Positions 24,549 to 32,841 of a stretch of DNA of 64,000 nt are shown in pieces. The notes below the pieces were generated by a model. It was not told the DNA's origin, did no database searches, and was given only the letters and a program-made list of their open reading frames with translations. Source of the stretch: Actinoallomurus liliacearum (GTDB lineage Bacteria > Actinomycetota > Actinomycetes > Streptosporangiales > Streptosporangiaceae); assembly GCF_039542035.1 (NCBI RefSeq), contig NZ_BAABHJ010000005.1, positions 930,001 through 994,000 on the forward strand, written 5' to 3'. Position numbers and translations under genes: made by a program. Each line of letters begins with the position of its first letter. The first letter of the stretch is position 1.

Positions 24549-25081
24549 GCCCGCGCACCGCAACGAATCCCCGCGGGCCGCGGGCCGTCGCCTCGAGCCC
24601 CGGCACCGCGACGAATCCCGTGGAGCCGCGGGCCGTCGCCTCGAGTCCGCGCACCGCGACCGATCCCGTGGGGCGGCGGGCCGACGCGGGCACGATGTCG
24701 CTGGAGCTCGTGCTGCTCACGCCGGTCCTCGTGGCGTTCATGATGCTGATGGTCGGGCTCGGCCGGATCGTGGAGGCGCAGAGCCAGGTCGACGGTGCCG
24801 CCCGCGACGCCGCCCGGTCCGCCTCGGTCTCCCGCGACCGTGGCAGCGCGCGGGTCGCCGCGGACGACGCGGCGAAGGCGACCATGAGCGGGACCAAGTG
24901 GTGCCGGGGCGGGCCGCGCACCGACCCGGACTTCCGCGACTGGCGCCAGGGCGGCCAGGTCACGGTCACGGTGCGCTGCGACATCGACCTGGGCGGCCTG
25001 TCACTGATCGGGCTGGGCGCTTCCAAGACGATGGTCGGTACGGCGACCGCTCCCCTCGACACGCTGCGGAGGATCGATTGA
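24545..25081 (+). CDS. TadE-like pseudopilin 2 with repeat-expanded leader
   Basis: 178 aa from ATG 24545. The pseudopilin core begins near residue 49: DAG|TMSLELVLLTPVLVAFMMLMVG with Glu at +5, then the usual VDGAARDAARSASVSRD helix and a small beta domain with two cysteines (KWCRGGP, VRCDIDL). The first 48 residues are three copies of a 16-residue unit (PRTATDPVGPRAVASS), which would give an unusually long leader before the membrane helix. ATG 24694 inside TMSLEL would leave no leader. The coupled ATGA start supports translation through the repeat. The stop overlaps the next gene (TTGA). Confidence 0.8.
   Translation: MSPRTATNPRGPRAVASSPGTATNPVEPRAVASSPRTATDPVGRRADAGTMSLELVLLTPVLVAFMMLMVGLGRIVEAQSQVDGAARDAARSASVSRDRGSARVAADDAAKATMSGTKWCRGGPRTDPDFRDWRQGGQVTVTVRCDIDLGGLSLIGLGASKTMVGTATAPLDTLRRID
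24551..24694 (+). repeat. Three 48-bp tandem repeats in pseudopilin leader
   Basis: Units at 24551-24598, 24599-24646 and 24647-24694 (the last degenerate). Each encodes P-(R/G)-T-A-T-(N/D)-P-(R/V)-(G/E)-x-R-A-(V/D)-A, and the 16-codon period keeps the frame. Confidence 0.75.
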
Positions 25082-25518
25082 CGCGGTGGCATCGGGCGGT
25101 GGCCGAAGGCCGCGACCGGGGGACGGTCGCGATGTTCACCACGATCTTCGCCCTGTTCGTGATCGTGCTGGCCGGGCTGGTCGTCGACGGCGGGCTGGCG
25201 ATCCACGCCCGCCAGCGCGCGGCGGACATCGCCGAACAGGGCGCCCGCGCCGCGGCCGACGACATCGACCAGGACGTCCTGCGGCAGACGGGGCAGGCCC
25301 GGATCACCGACCCGCGGGCCGCCTGCACCCGCGCCGAGCGCCTCGTCGCCGCCTACCCCGAGGTGACGGGACGGGCCAAGTGCCAGATCGAGGGCGGCCG
25401 TACCGCACGGGTCGTCGTGCAGATCAAGGTCCGGCTGCAGCTGCTCGCCATCGTCCCCGGCTTCAGCGACTTCACCATGACGTCCGCGGCGACCGCCCAC
25501 CCCCAGGAGGGGATCTGA
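25078..25518 (+). CDS. TadG/TadE-like pilus assembly protein
   Basis: 146 aa. DRG|TVAMFTTIFALFVIVLAGLVVDGG fits the helicase/secretion-neighbourhood TadE-like group (Rv3654c-like) and is followed by LAIHARQRAADIAEQGARAAAD and a short exported domain with two cysteines. TTG 25078 overlaps the upstream TGA and has GGAGG 5 bp upstream, a strong coupling signal; GTG 25099 is the alternative. The stop is in TGATG, so the next micro-ORF is also coupled. It lacks the VWA domain of large TadG proteins. Confidence 0.82.
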   Translation: MTRWHRAVAEGRDRGTVAMFTTIFALFVIVLAGLVVDGGLAIHARQRAADIAEQGARAAADDIDQDVLRQTGQARITDPRAACTRAERLVAAYPEVTGRAKCQIEGGRTARVVVQIKVRLQLLAIVPGFSDFTMTSAATAHPQEGI

Positions 25519-25665
25519 TGACGAGGGAGGCCGCGTGAGCGAGCGAGCCATGGACGCAGCGTTTCTGGGCACTCCTCCGGCGAAGGAGGGCGCGTGAGCG
25601 AGCGGAGCGAGCGAGCCATCAGCGCAGTGTCTCTGGGCACTCCTCCGACGAAGGAGGGCGCGTGA
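25518..25665 (+). repeat. Tandem repeat carrying RBS and start codon; chain of coupled micro-ORFs
   Basis: Two repeat units (about 59 and 68 bp) end in GAAGGAGGGCGCGTGAG, with a shorter relative at 25525. The reading is a chain: ATG 25518 (MTREAA, stop in GTGA), GTG 25535 (20 codons, ending TPPAKEGA, 25535-25597) and GTG 25594 (23 codons, ending TPPTKEGA, 25594-25665). Each stop overlaps the next GTG, and the last GTG (25662) is the start of the LysM-BTAD gene. The GTGAGCGAGCGGAGCGAGCG string resembles short repeats that are frequent at actinomycete gene starts. Confidence 0.75.
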
Positions 25666-28600
25666 GTACTTTTCGGCGGCAGCCCGTGCGGATCGACCGC
25701 GGACGCGGGCCCGGTGACGTGGCCGTCGGCGTGCTCGCGCTCGCCGCCCTCGCCGCGCTGCTGGTCGGTGTGCCGTTCGCGCTGGTCACCTTCTTCGGCT
25801 CGCCGATTCCCAGCAGGCCTCCGTCGATGGAGACGCTGACGCAGCGGCTGGACACCACGGCGCTGATGCGCATCCTCGTCATCGTCGTATGGCTGGCCTG
25901 GCTGCAACTGGCCGTCTGTGTGCTCGTCGAGGTGTACGCCGGGATCCGCGGCGTCGGCGTACCGGCCCGGGTGCCGTTCGCGGGCGGTCCGCAGGCGGTG
26001 GCGCACCGGCTCGTCGTCGCCGCGCTGCTGCTGTTCACCGCCACCACGGTGGTGGTGCCCGCCCTGACGGCGCCCCGCGCGACGCACGTCCAGGTCAAGG
26101 ACCCGCCGCGGCAGCAGCAACAGCCGAGGCCGGCCGCCGAACACGCCGAGGCGCCCGCCACCCGGCAGGCCCCTTTGGAAGAGGACGCCGGGCCGGCGGC
26201 ACCCATGGACCAGAACGCCGTCCGCAAGATCTACCGGGTCCGGCCACCGGAGGGACGGCACCACGAGAGCCTCTGGGAGATCGCCGAGAAGTGCCTCGGC
26301 GACGGCCGCCGGTACCGCGAGATCTACGCGCTGAACAAGGGCAAGGTGCAGCCGGACGGTACCCGGCTGACCATGGCGAGCCTGATCCGGCCCGGCTGGG
26401 TGCTCGACATGCCGGCCGACGCGACGCACGTCGAGGTGGTCCACCGGGGCCCGCACGACGGGCAGCACGAGCACGGCGTGCCGCACTCCCAGGTGCCCGG
26501 AGGCGTACACCACAGCGGCTCCGTCAACACGGAGAAGCAGGCCGTGGAGGCGGCCCGGCGGGCGGCCCAGGAGGAGGCACGGCAGCACCAGGCCGGTCAC
26601 GAGGCCGGCCAGGGCACCCAGGGTTCCGATCGGCAGGGTGGGTCCGAGGCGGCTCGGCCGCCGGCCGCGCAGTCACCGCACGCGACCGCGCCCGATACGG
26701 CTCCGTCGGGACGGCCGTCCGCCCAGGCGTCGCCGCGGGCCGCGCACCCCACGCCGGCGCGGCCGGAGCACTCCGGGCACCCGTCCGAGCAGCAGCGGCC
26801 GCCCGCCGAGCAGCACCGGCCCGCCGAGCGGCAACCGGTCCACCTGCCGGCGTTCGGCTGGCCGGAGGAGCTGGCGGTGGCGTCGCTGCTCGCCGCCGGA
26901 GTCCTCGCCGTACTCGGCCGCCGGCGGCGCGAGCAGCTGTGGCGGCGGGCGTTCGGCACCAGGATCGCCCGGCCGGACGGCGAGGCCGCGCTCGCCGAGC
27001 AGGCGCTGCGCATCGGCGCGGACACCGACGCCACCCGCCTGCTCGACCTCGGTCTCCGGCAGATGTCCCAGGCTCTCGCGGCCGAGGGGCGCACGCTGCC
27101 CACCGTGTACGGCGTGCACCTCGGCGCCGACAGCCTCGACCTGTGGATCGCGCCCGCCGACCGTAACCCGCCGGCGCCGTGGGAGGAGTACGACAACGGG
27201 CAGGTCTGGCGCCTGAACGCCGGCGCCCTCGACGAGGTGGCCACCGCCGACCTCGCCGACGTCCTGGCGCCGTACCCGGGGCTCGTCTCGATCGGCACGA
27301 ACGACACCGGCCGGATCCTCGTCGACCTGGAGACCGCGCACGGGCTGATCTCCCTGCAGGGGCCCGACGAGGCCCGCCGCGCCGTGCTCGCCGCGGTGGC
27401 GGTCGAGCTGGCGACCAACCGCTGGTCCGACCACATGCGGATCACGCTCGTCGGCTTCGGCGAGGAGCTCTCGCTGATCGCCCCGGACCGCATCCGTACC
27501 GTCGCGACGCTCGCCGAGGCCCTGCCGGAGCTGGAGAGCCGGACCGAGGAGGTGCGGCAGGCCCTCGCCGCGTCGGGCGTGGACTCGGTGCTCACCGGCC
27601 GCTGCCGCGGCGTGTTCGGCGAGGCGTGGATGCCGCACTACCTGATCATGGCCGATCCGCCGACGCCCGAGGAGGCCGAACGCCTGGTCGCCTTGGCCCG
27701 CACCGGTCAGCGGATGGCGGCCGGGTACATCGTCGCGGGCGAGACGCCGGGCGCCACCTGGACCTGGGACGTCACGGCCGACGGGCGGCTCCGCGCCGGG
27801 GTCCTCGGCTTCGACGTCGAGGCTCAGCTCGTGCCCGAGCGGCACTACCGGGCCGTCCTCGAGCTCTTCCGTACCGCCGGGCGGGCGGACGGCGTTCCGT
27901 ACGGCGGGATCGACGAGGAGCCGGTGGCGCCACCCGCGATGGGCGAGGTACGGCCGGCCGTCGACATCCGGATCCTGGGGCCCGTCGAGGTGGACGCGCC
28001 CGGCGTCGTGGAGGAGAGCCGCCGGGCGCTGTGCACCGAGGTGCTCGTCTACCTGGCCACGCACCCCGAGGGCGTGCACCCGACCGTGCTGGGCGGCGCG
28101 GTGTGGCCGCGCGGGGTGTCGGCGCCGGTGCGCGACGCGACCGTCGCCCGCGTCGCCGACTGGCTCGGGCGTGATTCGCGCGGCCGCCCCAACCTGTACC
28201 ACGACGAGCGCGGCCGGATCCGGCTGGGATCGGAGGTCCGGGTCGACTGGGAGATGTTCCGCTGGCTCGTCTGGCGGTCCGCCGCCGAACCCGCCTCCGA
28301 GACGGCCTACCTGTCCTACGCCCTGGACCTCGTACGGGGTCCGCTGCTGGCCGGCCGCCCGCGCGGCCGGTACTCCTGGCTGGCCGCCGAGGACCTGGAG
28401 TACGAGGCGACCGCGCGCGTCGCGGACGTGGCGCACCGGCTCGTGCTGATGCGCCTCGACGACGGTGACGCCCGCGACGCGGTCTCGGCGGCCCGTGCCG
28501 GGCTGCGGCTGGCGGTGGACGACGAGGGCCTGTGGCGCGACCTGCTGCGCGCCACCCACGCCACGGGCGACCAGGCCTCGGTCCACGGCGTCGTCGACGA

Positions 28601-28715
28601 GCTGAGCGACCGTGTCAGCGCCGACCCGTTCGCCGCGCAACTGCAGCCGGAGACCGAGGCCCTGGTCGAGGAACTGGTCCCCCAGTGGCGCGGCGTCGCC
28701 GAGGGCGCCGGCTGA
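25662..28715 (+). CDS. Membrane-anchored LysM-type and BTAD (SARP-like) domain protein
   Basis: 1017 aa. Three N-terminal helices (VAVGVLALAALAALLVGVPFAL; LMRILVIVVWLAWLQLAVCV; LVVAALLLFTATTVVV), then a LysM-type segment at about 190-250 (HESLWEIAEKCLGDGRRYREIYALNKG). A Gln/Pro/His-rich linker is followed by a fourth helix near 410 (VASLLAAGVLAVLGRR), a middle domain, a winged-helix-like region (DIRILGPVEVDAPG, about 765-870), and a bacterial transcriptional activation domain (DWEMFRWLVWRS..., to about 1000). Proteins of this layout occur in actinobacterial Tad loci. The GTG start is inside a repeat. Whether the winged helix binds DNA from the membrane or acts as a protein scaffold is unknown. 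Confidence 0.85.
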   Translation: MSTFRRQPVRIDRGRGPGDVAVGVLALAALAALLVGVPFALVTFFGSPIPSRPPSMETLTQRLDTTALMRILVIVVWLAWLQLAVCVLVEVYAGIRGVGVPARVPFAGGPQAVAHRLVVAALLLFTATTVVVPALTAPRATHVQVKDPPRQQQQPRPAAEHAEAPATRQAPLEEDAGPAAPMDQNAVRKIYRVRPPEGRHHESLWEIAEKCLGDGRRYREIYALNKGKVQPDGTRLTMASLIRPGWVLDMPADATHVEVVHRGPHDGQHEHGVPHSQVPGGVHHSGSVNTEKQAVEAARRAAQEEARQHQAGHEAGQGTQGSDRQGGSEAARPPAAQSPHATAPDTAPSGRPSAQASPRAAHPTPARPEHSGHPSEQQRPPAEQHRPAERQPVHLPAFGWPEELAVASLLAAGVLAVLGRRRREQLWRRAFGTRIARPDGEAALAEQALRIGADTDATRLLDLGLRQMSQALAAEGRTLPTVYGVHLGADSLDLWIAPADRNPPAPWEEYDNGQVWRLNAGALDEVATADLADVLAPYPGLVSIGTNDTGRILVDLETAHGLISLQGPDEARRAVLAAVAVELATNRWSDHMRITLVGFGEELSLIAPDRIRTVATLAEALPELESRTEEVRQALAASGVDSVLTGRCRGVFGEAWMPHYLIMADPPTPEEAERLVALARTGQRMAAGYIVAGETPGATWTWDVTADGRLRAGVLGFDVEAQLVPERHYRAVLELFRTAGRADGVPYGGIDEEPVAPPAMGEVRPAVDIRILGPVEVDAPGVVEESRRALCTEVLVYLATHPEGVHPTVLGGAVWPRGVSAPVRDATVARVADWLGRDSRGRPNLYHDERGRIRLGSEVRVDWEMFRWLVWRSAAEPASETAYLSYALDLVRGPLLAGRPRGRYSWLAAEDLEYEATARVADVAHRLVLMRLDDGDARDAVSAARAGLRLAVDDEGLWRDLLRATHATGDQASVHGVVDELSDRVSADPFAAQLQPETEALVEELVPQWRGVAEGAG

Positions 28716-28764
28716 GCCCACGACGGAGCGTCGCCGAGGCAGCACGTCCGTGAGGTGCCATGAT

Positions 28765-28805
28765 CCCTGGCGTTCACTGCGCTCTAAGAGCAGTGAACGC
28801 CAGGG
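28765..28805. terminator. Bidirectional hairpin, copy 1 of a dispersed palindromic repeat
   Basis: Perfect 16-bp stem CCCTGGCGTTCACTGC with a 9-nt loop, between the convergent LysM-BTAD and lipoprotein genes. The same element, diverged but with matching flanks (TGAT before, ATCGCA after), occurs at 59774-59822. Confidence 0.75.
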
Positions 28806-28834
28806 AATCGCACCGGAGGCCGGAAGAACGCGTC

Positions 28835-30034
28835 CTAGCGGTAGATGCCGGTGTGGCCCAGGGAGAACCGGCCGGGCTGCGGGAAGACGCACAGGCCGTG
28901 CGGGGCGGGTCCGGCGGGCAGCCGCCGGATGATCCGTCCGGTGTCCGTCGAGACGGCGAAGACCGTGCCGGCCTGCCGGGCGGACAGCCACAGCACCCGG
29001 CCGTCCGCCGACACCCCGCCCATGTCGGGTACGGCCGGGAGCCGCCACCGGTCGGTCACGCGGTGCTCGGCGACGGAGATCAGGGAGACGGCCCGCGCGG
29101 CACCGTCGGTGACGTAGAGGGTCCCGGCGTCGCGGCTGAGGTACAGGCCGTGCGCGCCGCGTCCGGTGGCGATGAAGTCGGTCGGCCGGAGGTCCGTCGC
29201 GCCGACCAGCCACACGCCGCCGCGACCGGCGTCGGCGACGTAGAAGGTCGATCCGTCCGGGGCCAGCCGGACGTCCTGGGGTCGCGTGTTCTCGGCGAGC
29301 CGGGCCGTCTCAGTGGCCGACCGCCGCGCGAGGTCGACGCGGACCAGCCGCCCGCCGGCGCACCCCACGACCATCGTCGATCCGTCGGCCGACAGGTCGG
29401 CCGCGGCCGGGTCGGGGCAGGGCAGGCGGATGGTCGACCGGAGCCGCAGGGTGCGCGGGTCGCGGATCTGCAGGCGTCCCGGCCGCGCGCCCAGGACCAG
29501 GGAGTACCGGCCGTCGAGGGTGAAGTACAGATCGACGGGATCGGGGAACGGCACCGCACGGCCGACCGCGCCGGTCCGCGCGTCGACCGGCACCAGACCG
29601 GCCGCCTCGGTGACCCACAGCGTCCGCAGATCCCACGACGGGACGACCTGCCGTGGCGCCTGGCCGACCGGAATCCGGCGGATGGGCCGGTACGTCCGGG
29701 CATCGACGACCTGGACCGCGGTGCCCCCGCTGACCGGGACGTACACCCGCGGCGGCAGGCGCCGGGCGACCGGACCGAGCATGCCGGCCCGCGTCGCGGC
29801 GTAGACGCCGGGCCGCCGGTCGGGCGACCTGACGGGTCGGCTGAGCGGAGGAGGCGGCGGCGTCGCGGACGGCCGGACGTACGGCGCCGGCCCGCCGAGC
29901 GCCAGCACCGGCGAGTCGGGTCCCGGCCGGCCCCGGAACGGCACCGACTGACACCCGCAGAGCACTACGCATCCGACGGCCAACGTCACGACGACTGCGA
30001 AGCTGCGGCGCGACGCCGGTCTGCACCCCTCCAT
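28835..30034 (-). CDS. Lipoprotein with YVTN-type beta-propeller repeats
   Basis: 399 aa. A basic N-terminus and hydrophobic helix end in the lipobox LCGC (about residue 28), so it is probably a lipoprotein. A proline-rich spacer is followed by propeller blades with the typical 40-residue rhythm: VYVPVSGGTAVQVVDARTYR, SWDLRTLWVTEAAGLVPVDA, STMVVGCAGGRLVRVDLA, STFYVADAGRGGVWLVGA, GTLYVTDGAARAVSLISV and RVLWLSARQAGTVFAVST. Such propellers are extracytoplasmic binding platforms, and the ligand is unknown. It converges on the Tad operon. Nothing shows a link to the pilus besides position. Confidence 0.82.
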   Translation of the reverse strand: MEGCRPASRRSFAVVVTLAVGCVVLCGCQSVPFRGRPGPDSPVLALGGPAPYVRPSATPPPPPLSRPVRSPDRRPGVYAATRAGMLGPVARRLPPRVYVPVSGGTAVQVVDARTYRPIRRIPVGQAPRQVVPSWDLRTLWVTEAAGLVPVDARTGAVGRAVPFPDPVDLYFTLDGRYSLVLGARPGRLQIRDPRTLRLRSTIRLPCPDPAAADLSADGSTMVVGCAGGRLVRVDLARRSATETARLAENTRPQDVRLAPDGSTFYVADAGRGGVWLVGATDLRPTDFIATGRGAHGLYLSRDAGTLYVTDGAARAVSLISVAEHRVTDRWRLPAVPDMGGVSADGRVLWLSARQAGTVFAVSTDTGRIIRRLPAGPAPHGLCVFPQPGRFSLGHTGIYR

Positions 30035-30079
30035 AGCCGCCGGACTCTAGTCGCCCGAGGGCGGATCGTGAGCGGATAA

Positions 30080-30517
30080 TTACGAAGAGGTTGCCATCGG
30101 CTCGAACGGGTTGAGCGTGCGCACCCCGGTCCGCTCGACGTCCTTGACGTTCCGGGTGACGAACGTCCAGTCGTTGAGGTATGCCGTCGCCGCCATCAGC
30201 CCGTCGGCGACGGGCATCGGGGACGCCGCTTGCCATCGTCCCCAGATGATCGCCGTCGCCGTGTCGACCGGGACGATGCGCGAGGCGTAATGCTCCTTGA
30301 TCCCGGTCAGCCAGGCAGCGAGCCTGGTCGCCTTCGGAAGGTCGCGCTTACCGAGCTGATGGACGCCGCGAGTGAGCTCTCCGATGACGAGTGAGCTGAG
30401 GTACTTGGTGGAGCCTTGGGTGGAGTCGTACCAGGCACGTACGCTCGGGTCGGAGTTGCGCCCCTTCCGGAGCTCGGAGACGACGTTGGTGTCGAGAAGG
30501 TAGGACACTCCCCTCAC
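30080..30517 (-). CDS. vapC: VapC-type PIN-domain toxin
   Basis: 145-aa PIN ribonuclease. The acidic residues expected to hold Mg are seen: Asp in YLLDTNVVSEL, Glu in LVIGELTRG, Asp in MPVADGLMAATA and Asp in LNDWTFVTRN. VapC toxins cleave tRNA or rRNA when free of antitoxin. GTG 30517 overlaps the antitoxin stop in GTGA; GTG 30508 (VSYLLDTN) is an alternative start. It is the distal gene of a two-gene type II module. The 3' side abuts the lipoprotein gene's promoter region. Confidence 0.9.
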   Translation of the reverse strand: MRGVSYLLDTNVVSELRKGRNSDPSVRAWYDSTQGSTKYLSSLVIGELTRGVHQLGKRDLPKATRLAAWLTGIKEHYASRIVPVDTATAIIWGRWQAASPMPVADGLMAATAYLNDWTFVTRNVKDVERTGVRTLNPFEPMATSS

Positions 30518-30807
30518 TCCTCGAAGAGGAACGACACGTCGCGCCCGTAGTCCTCGTCGCGCTTGATGAGGTCGTCGAAGTCGTCCGGGAACGAGGGTCC
30601 GGACAGCAGGTAGTCGTGGAAGCTCATCTTCCTCACCTGCGTGTGACGGTATTCGCTCATGTCGATGACCACCGCCACCTCTTCCCCGTGCCTCGTGATG
30701 ATCTGGGGGCCTTCGTCGTGGGCCCGACGCAGGACCTCACTGAAGCGCTGCTTCGCCTCCTGGACCTGCCAGTGCTGCACTGGCTCGCCGTCGTGTGCCG
30801 TGGTCAT
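30514..30807 (-). CDS. vapB: Phd/YefM-type antitoxin
   Basis: 97 aa. The N-terminal Phd/YefM fold has QHWQVQEAKQRFSEVLRRAHDEGPQIITRHGEEVAVVIDMSEY. The C-terminal toxin-binding tail (FHDYLLSGPSFPDDFDDLIKRD) is acidic and probably disordered until bound. It precedes the PIN toxin with a GTGA overlap. It is probably autorepressed through the palindrome at 30824-30838 just upstream of its ATG (30807). Confidence 0.9.
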   Translation of the reverse strand: MTTAHDGEPVQHWQVQEAKQRFSEVLRRAHDEGPQIITRHGEEVAVVIDMSEYRHTQVRKMSFHDYLLSGPSFPDDFDDLIKRDEDYGRDVSFLFEE

Positions 30808-30823
30808 ACGACCCCCTCCTCTG

Positions 30824-30838
30824 TCCAGACAGTCTAGA
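30824..30838. promoter_or_regulatory. Palindromic operator of the toxin-antitoxin module
   Basis: TCCAGAC-A-GTCTAGA, 7-bp arms with one mismatched pair, 16 bp upstream of the antitoxin start. Its position fits antitoxin autoregulation; binding is inferred. Confidence 0.55.
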
Positions 30839-30884
30839 CCAGGGAAGCGTCGTGTGTTCGCTCGAATACCGAACGTGTCGGTTC

Positions 30885-31100
30885 CTACGGCAGGGCGCTG
30901 GTGCGCCAGGCTCCCGGGCCGTGGGGGAGGGGGCGGCGGAGTTGCCGGGAGCGGTCGGCCCAGGCCGAGCGACGGGCCGGGGGCGTCGTCCGGACCGCCG
31001 AGGCGGCCCGGGCCCGGGCGGTCAGCACCGCGACCAGGGCGGCGATCTCCTCCGGCGTCGCGTCTCCGCGCACCACCTGCAGGAAGGGGCGCTCGCTCAT
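30885..31100 (-). CDS. accE: Acyl-CoA carboxylase epsilon subunit
   Basis: 71 aa. It begins MSERPFLQVVRGDATPEEIA and continues ALVAVLTARARAA, the conserved helical core of actinobacterial AccE proteins that stabilise the alpha-beta carboxylase complex. A basic tail follows. It starts 11 bp after the beta-subunit stop, on the same strand. The beta-epsilon pair is the usual actinobacterial arrangement. Confidence 0.88.
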   Translation of the reverse strand: MSERPFLQVVRGDATPEEIAALVAVLTARARAASAVRTTPPARRSAWADRSRQLRRPLPHGPGAWRTSALP

Positions 31101-31111
31101 GTGGTCCTCTC

Positions 31112-32716
31112 CTACAGGGGGATGTTGCCGTGCTTCTTGGGCGGCAGCGTCTTGCGCTTGTCGCGGAGCGCGCGCAGCGCCTTCACGACCTGACCGCGTG
31201 TCTCGGACGGCTTGATCACGGCGTCGACGTAGCCGCGCGAGGCGGCGATGTAGGGGTTGGCGAGGGTGTCCTCGTACTCGGTGATGAGCTCCGCCCGCCG
31301 CGTGTCCGGGTCCTCGGCGGCGGCCAGCTCGCGGCGGTACAGGATGTTCACCGCGCCCTGCGCGCCCATGACGGCGATCTGCGCCGTCGGCCACGCCAGG
31401 TTGATGTCCGCGCCGAGGTGCTTGGAGCCCATGACGTCGTACGCCCCGCCGTACGCCTTGCGGGTGATCACGGTGACGAGCGGCACGGTGGCCTCGGCGT
31501 AGGCGTACAGCAGCTTGGCGCCGTGCCGGATGATGCCGTTCCACTCCTGGTCGGTGCCGGGCAGGAAGCCGGGGACGTCGACGAAGGTCAGCACCGGGAT
31601 GTTGAACGCGTCGCAGGTGCGGACGAACCGTGCGGCCTTCTCCGACGCCTCGATGTCCAGCGTGCCGGCGAAGTGCATCGGCTGGTTGGCGACGATCCCG
31701 ACCGAGCGGCCCTCGACGCGGCCGAAGCCGCAGACCATGTTCGGCGCGAACAGCGCGTGGACCTCGAGGAACTCCTCGTCGTCGAGGACGTGCTCGATGA
31801 CGGTGTGCATGTCGTACGGCTGGTTCGGCGAGTCCGGGATCAGCGTGTCGAGCTCGAGGTCCTCGTCCGTGATCTCCAGCGCCGCGGCGGCGTCGTACGC
31901 GGGCGGGTCGGACAGGTTGTTCGACGGCAGGTAGGACAGCAGCGCCTTGACGTACTCGAGCGCGTCCTGTTCGTCCGACGCCTGGTAGTGCGCGACGCCG
32001 GACTTGGTGTTGTGGGTGTGCGCGCCGCCGAGGTCCTCGAACGTCACCTCCTCGCCGGTGACCGTCTTGATGACGTCCGGCCCGGTGATGAACATGTGCG
32101 AGGTCTGGTCGACCATGACGATGAAGTCGGTGAGGGCGGGGGAGTACACCGCGCCGCCCGCGCAGGGGCCCATGATCAGGGAGATCTGCGGGATCACGCC
32201 CGAGGCGTGGGTGTTGCGCTTGAAGATCTCGGCGTACAGGCCGAGCGCGACCACGCCCTCCTGGATGCGCGCGCCACCGGAGTCGTTGATGCCGATGACC
32301 GGGCAGCCGGTCTTCAGTGCGTGGTCCATGACCTTGACGATCTTCTCGCCGAACACCTCGCCGAGCGAGCCGCCCGCGACCGTGAAGTCCTGGGAGAAGA
32401 TCGCCACGGGCCGGCCGTCCACCGTGCCGTGGCCGGTGACGACGCCGTCGCCGTACGGGCGGTTCTTCTCGACGCCGAAGCCGTGCGCGCGGTGCTGGGC
32501 CAGTTCGTCGAACTCGACGAAGGACCCTTCATCGAGGAACGCGTCGATCCGCTCCCGGGCGGTCATCTTGCCCTTGGCGTGCTGCTTCTCGACCGCACGC
32601 GCGGAACCGGCGTGGACCGCCTCGTACCGGCGGCGCTCCAGGTCGGCGATCTTGCCCGCCGTGGTGTGGATGTCGATCTCGTCCGCGGGCAGCGGCTCAG
32701 GAGCTTGCGTGGCCAT
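31112..32716 (-). CDS. accD5: Acyl-CoA (propionyl-CoA) carboxylase beta subunit
   Basis: 534-aa carboxyltransferase that moves CO2 from carboxybiotin to an acyl-CoA, giving malonyl- or methylmalonyl-CoA. N-domain motifs: YGDGVVTGHGTVDGRPVAIFSQDFTVAGGSLGE and the oxyanion loop INDSGGARIQEGV. C-domain motifs: FVDVPGFLPGTDQEWNGIIRHGAKLLYAYAEATVP, KAYGGAYDVMGSKHLGAD and WPTAQIAVMGAQGAVNILYRR. Its overall type is PccB/AccD5. The epsilon gene follows at 11 bp, and the alpha subunit is 20 kb away. It is divergent from ppc (125 bp gap holding both promoters). ATG 32716. Confidence 0.94.
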   Translation of the reverse strand: MATQAPEPLPADEIDIHTTAGKIADLERRRYEAVHAGSARAVEKQHAKGKMTARERIDAFLDEGSFVEFDELAQHRAHGFGVEKNRPYGDGVVTGHGTVDGRPVAIFSQDFTVAGGSLGEVFGEKIVKVMDHALKTGCPVIGINDSGGARIQEGVVALGLYAEIFKRNTHASGVIPQISLIMGPCAGGAVYSPALTDFIVMVDQTSHMFITGPDVIKTVTGEEVTFEDLGGAHTHNTKSGVAHYQASDEQDALEYVKALLSYLPSNNLSDPPAYDAAAALEITDEDLELDTLIPDSPNQPYDMHTVIEHVLDDEEFLEVHALFAPNMVCGFGRVEGRSVGIVANQPMHFAGTLDIEASEKAARFVRTCDAFNIPVLTFVDVPGFLPGTDQEWNGIIRHGAKLLYAYAEATVPLVTVITRKAYGGAYDVMGSKHLGADINLAWPTAQIAVMGAQGAVNILYRRELAAAEDPDTRRAELITEYEDTLANPYIAASRGYVDAVIKPSETRGQVVKALRALRDKRKTLPPKKHGNIPL

Positions 32717-32841
32717 GAAGGCCAGGTTAGCCAGCGCCCGGAACCGCGTGCCAGGAGGGGCACGATCTTAGCGTCGGCTGCGGCTTCTCAGCAGGCGAGA
32801 CGGACTCGGATCGCCTTGCGGGACGAACTACCCTGAGGTGC

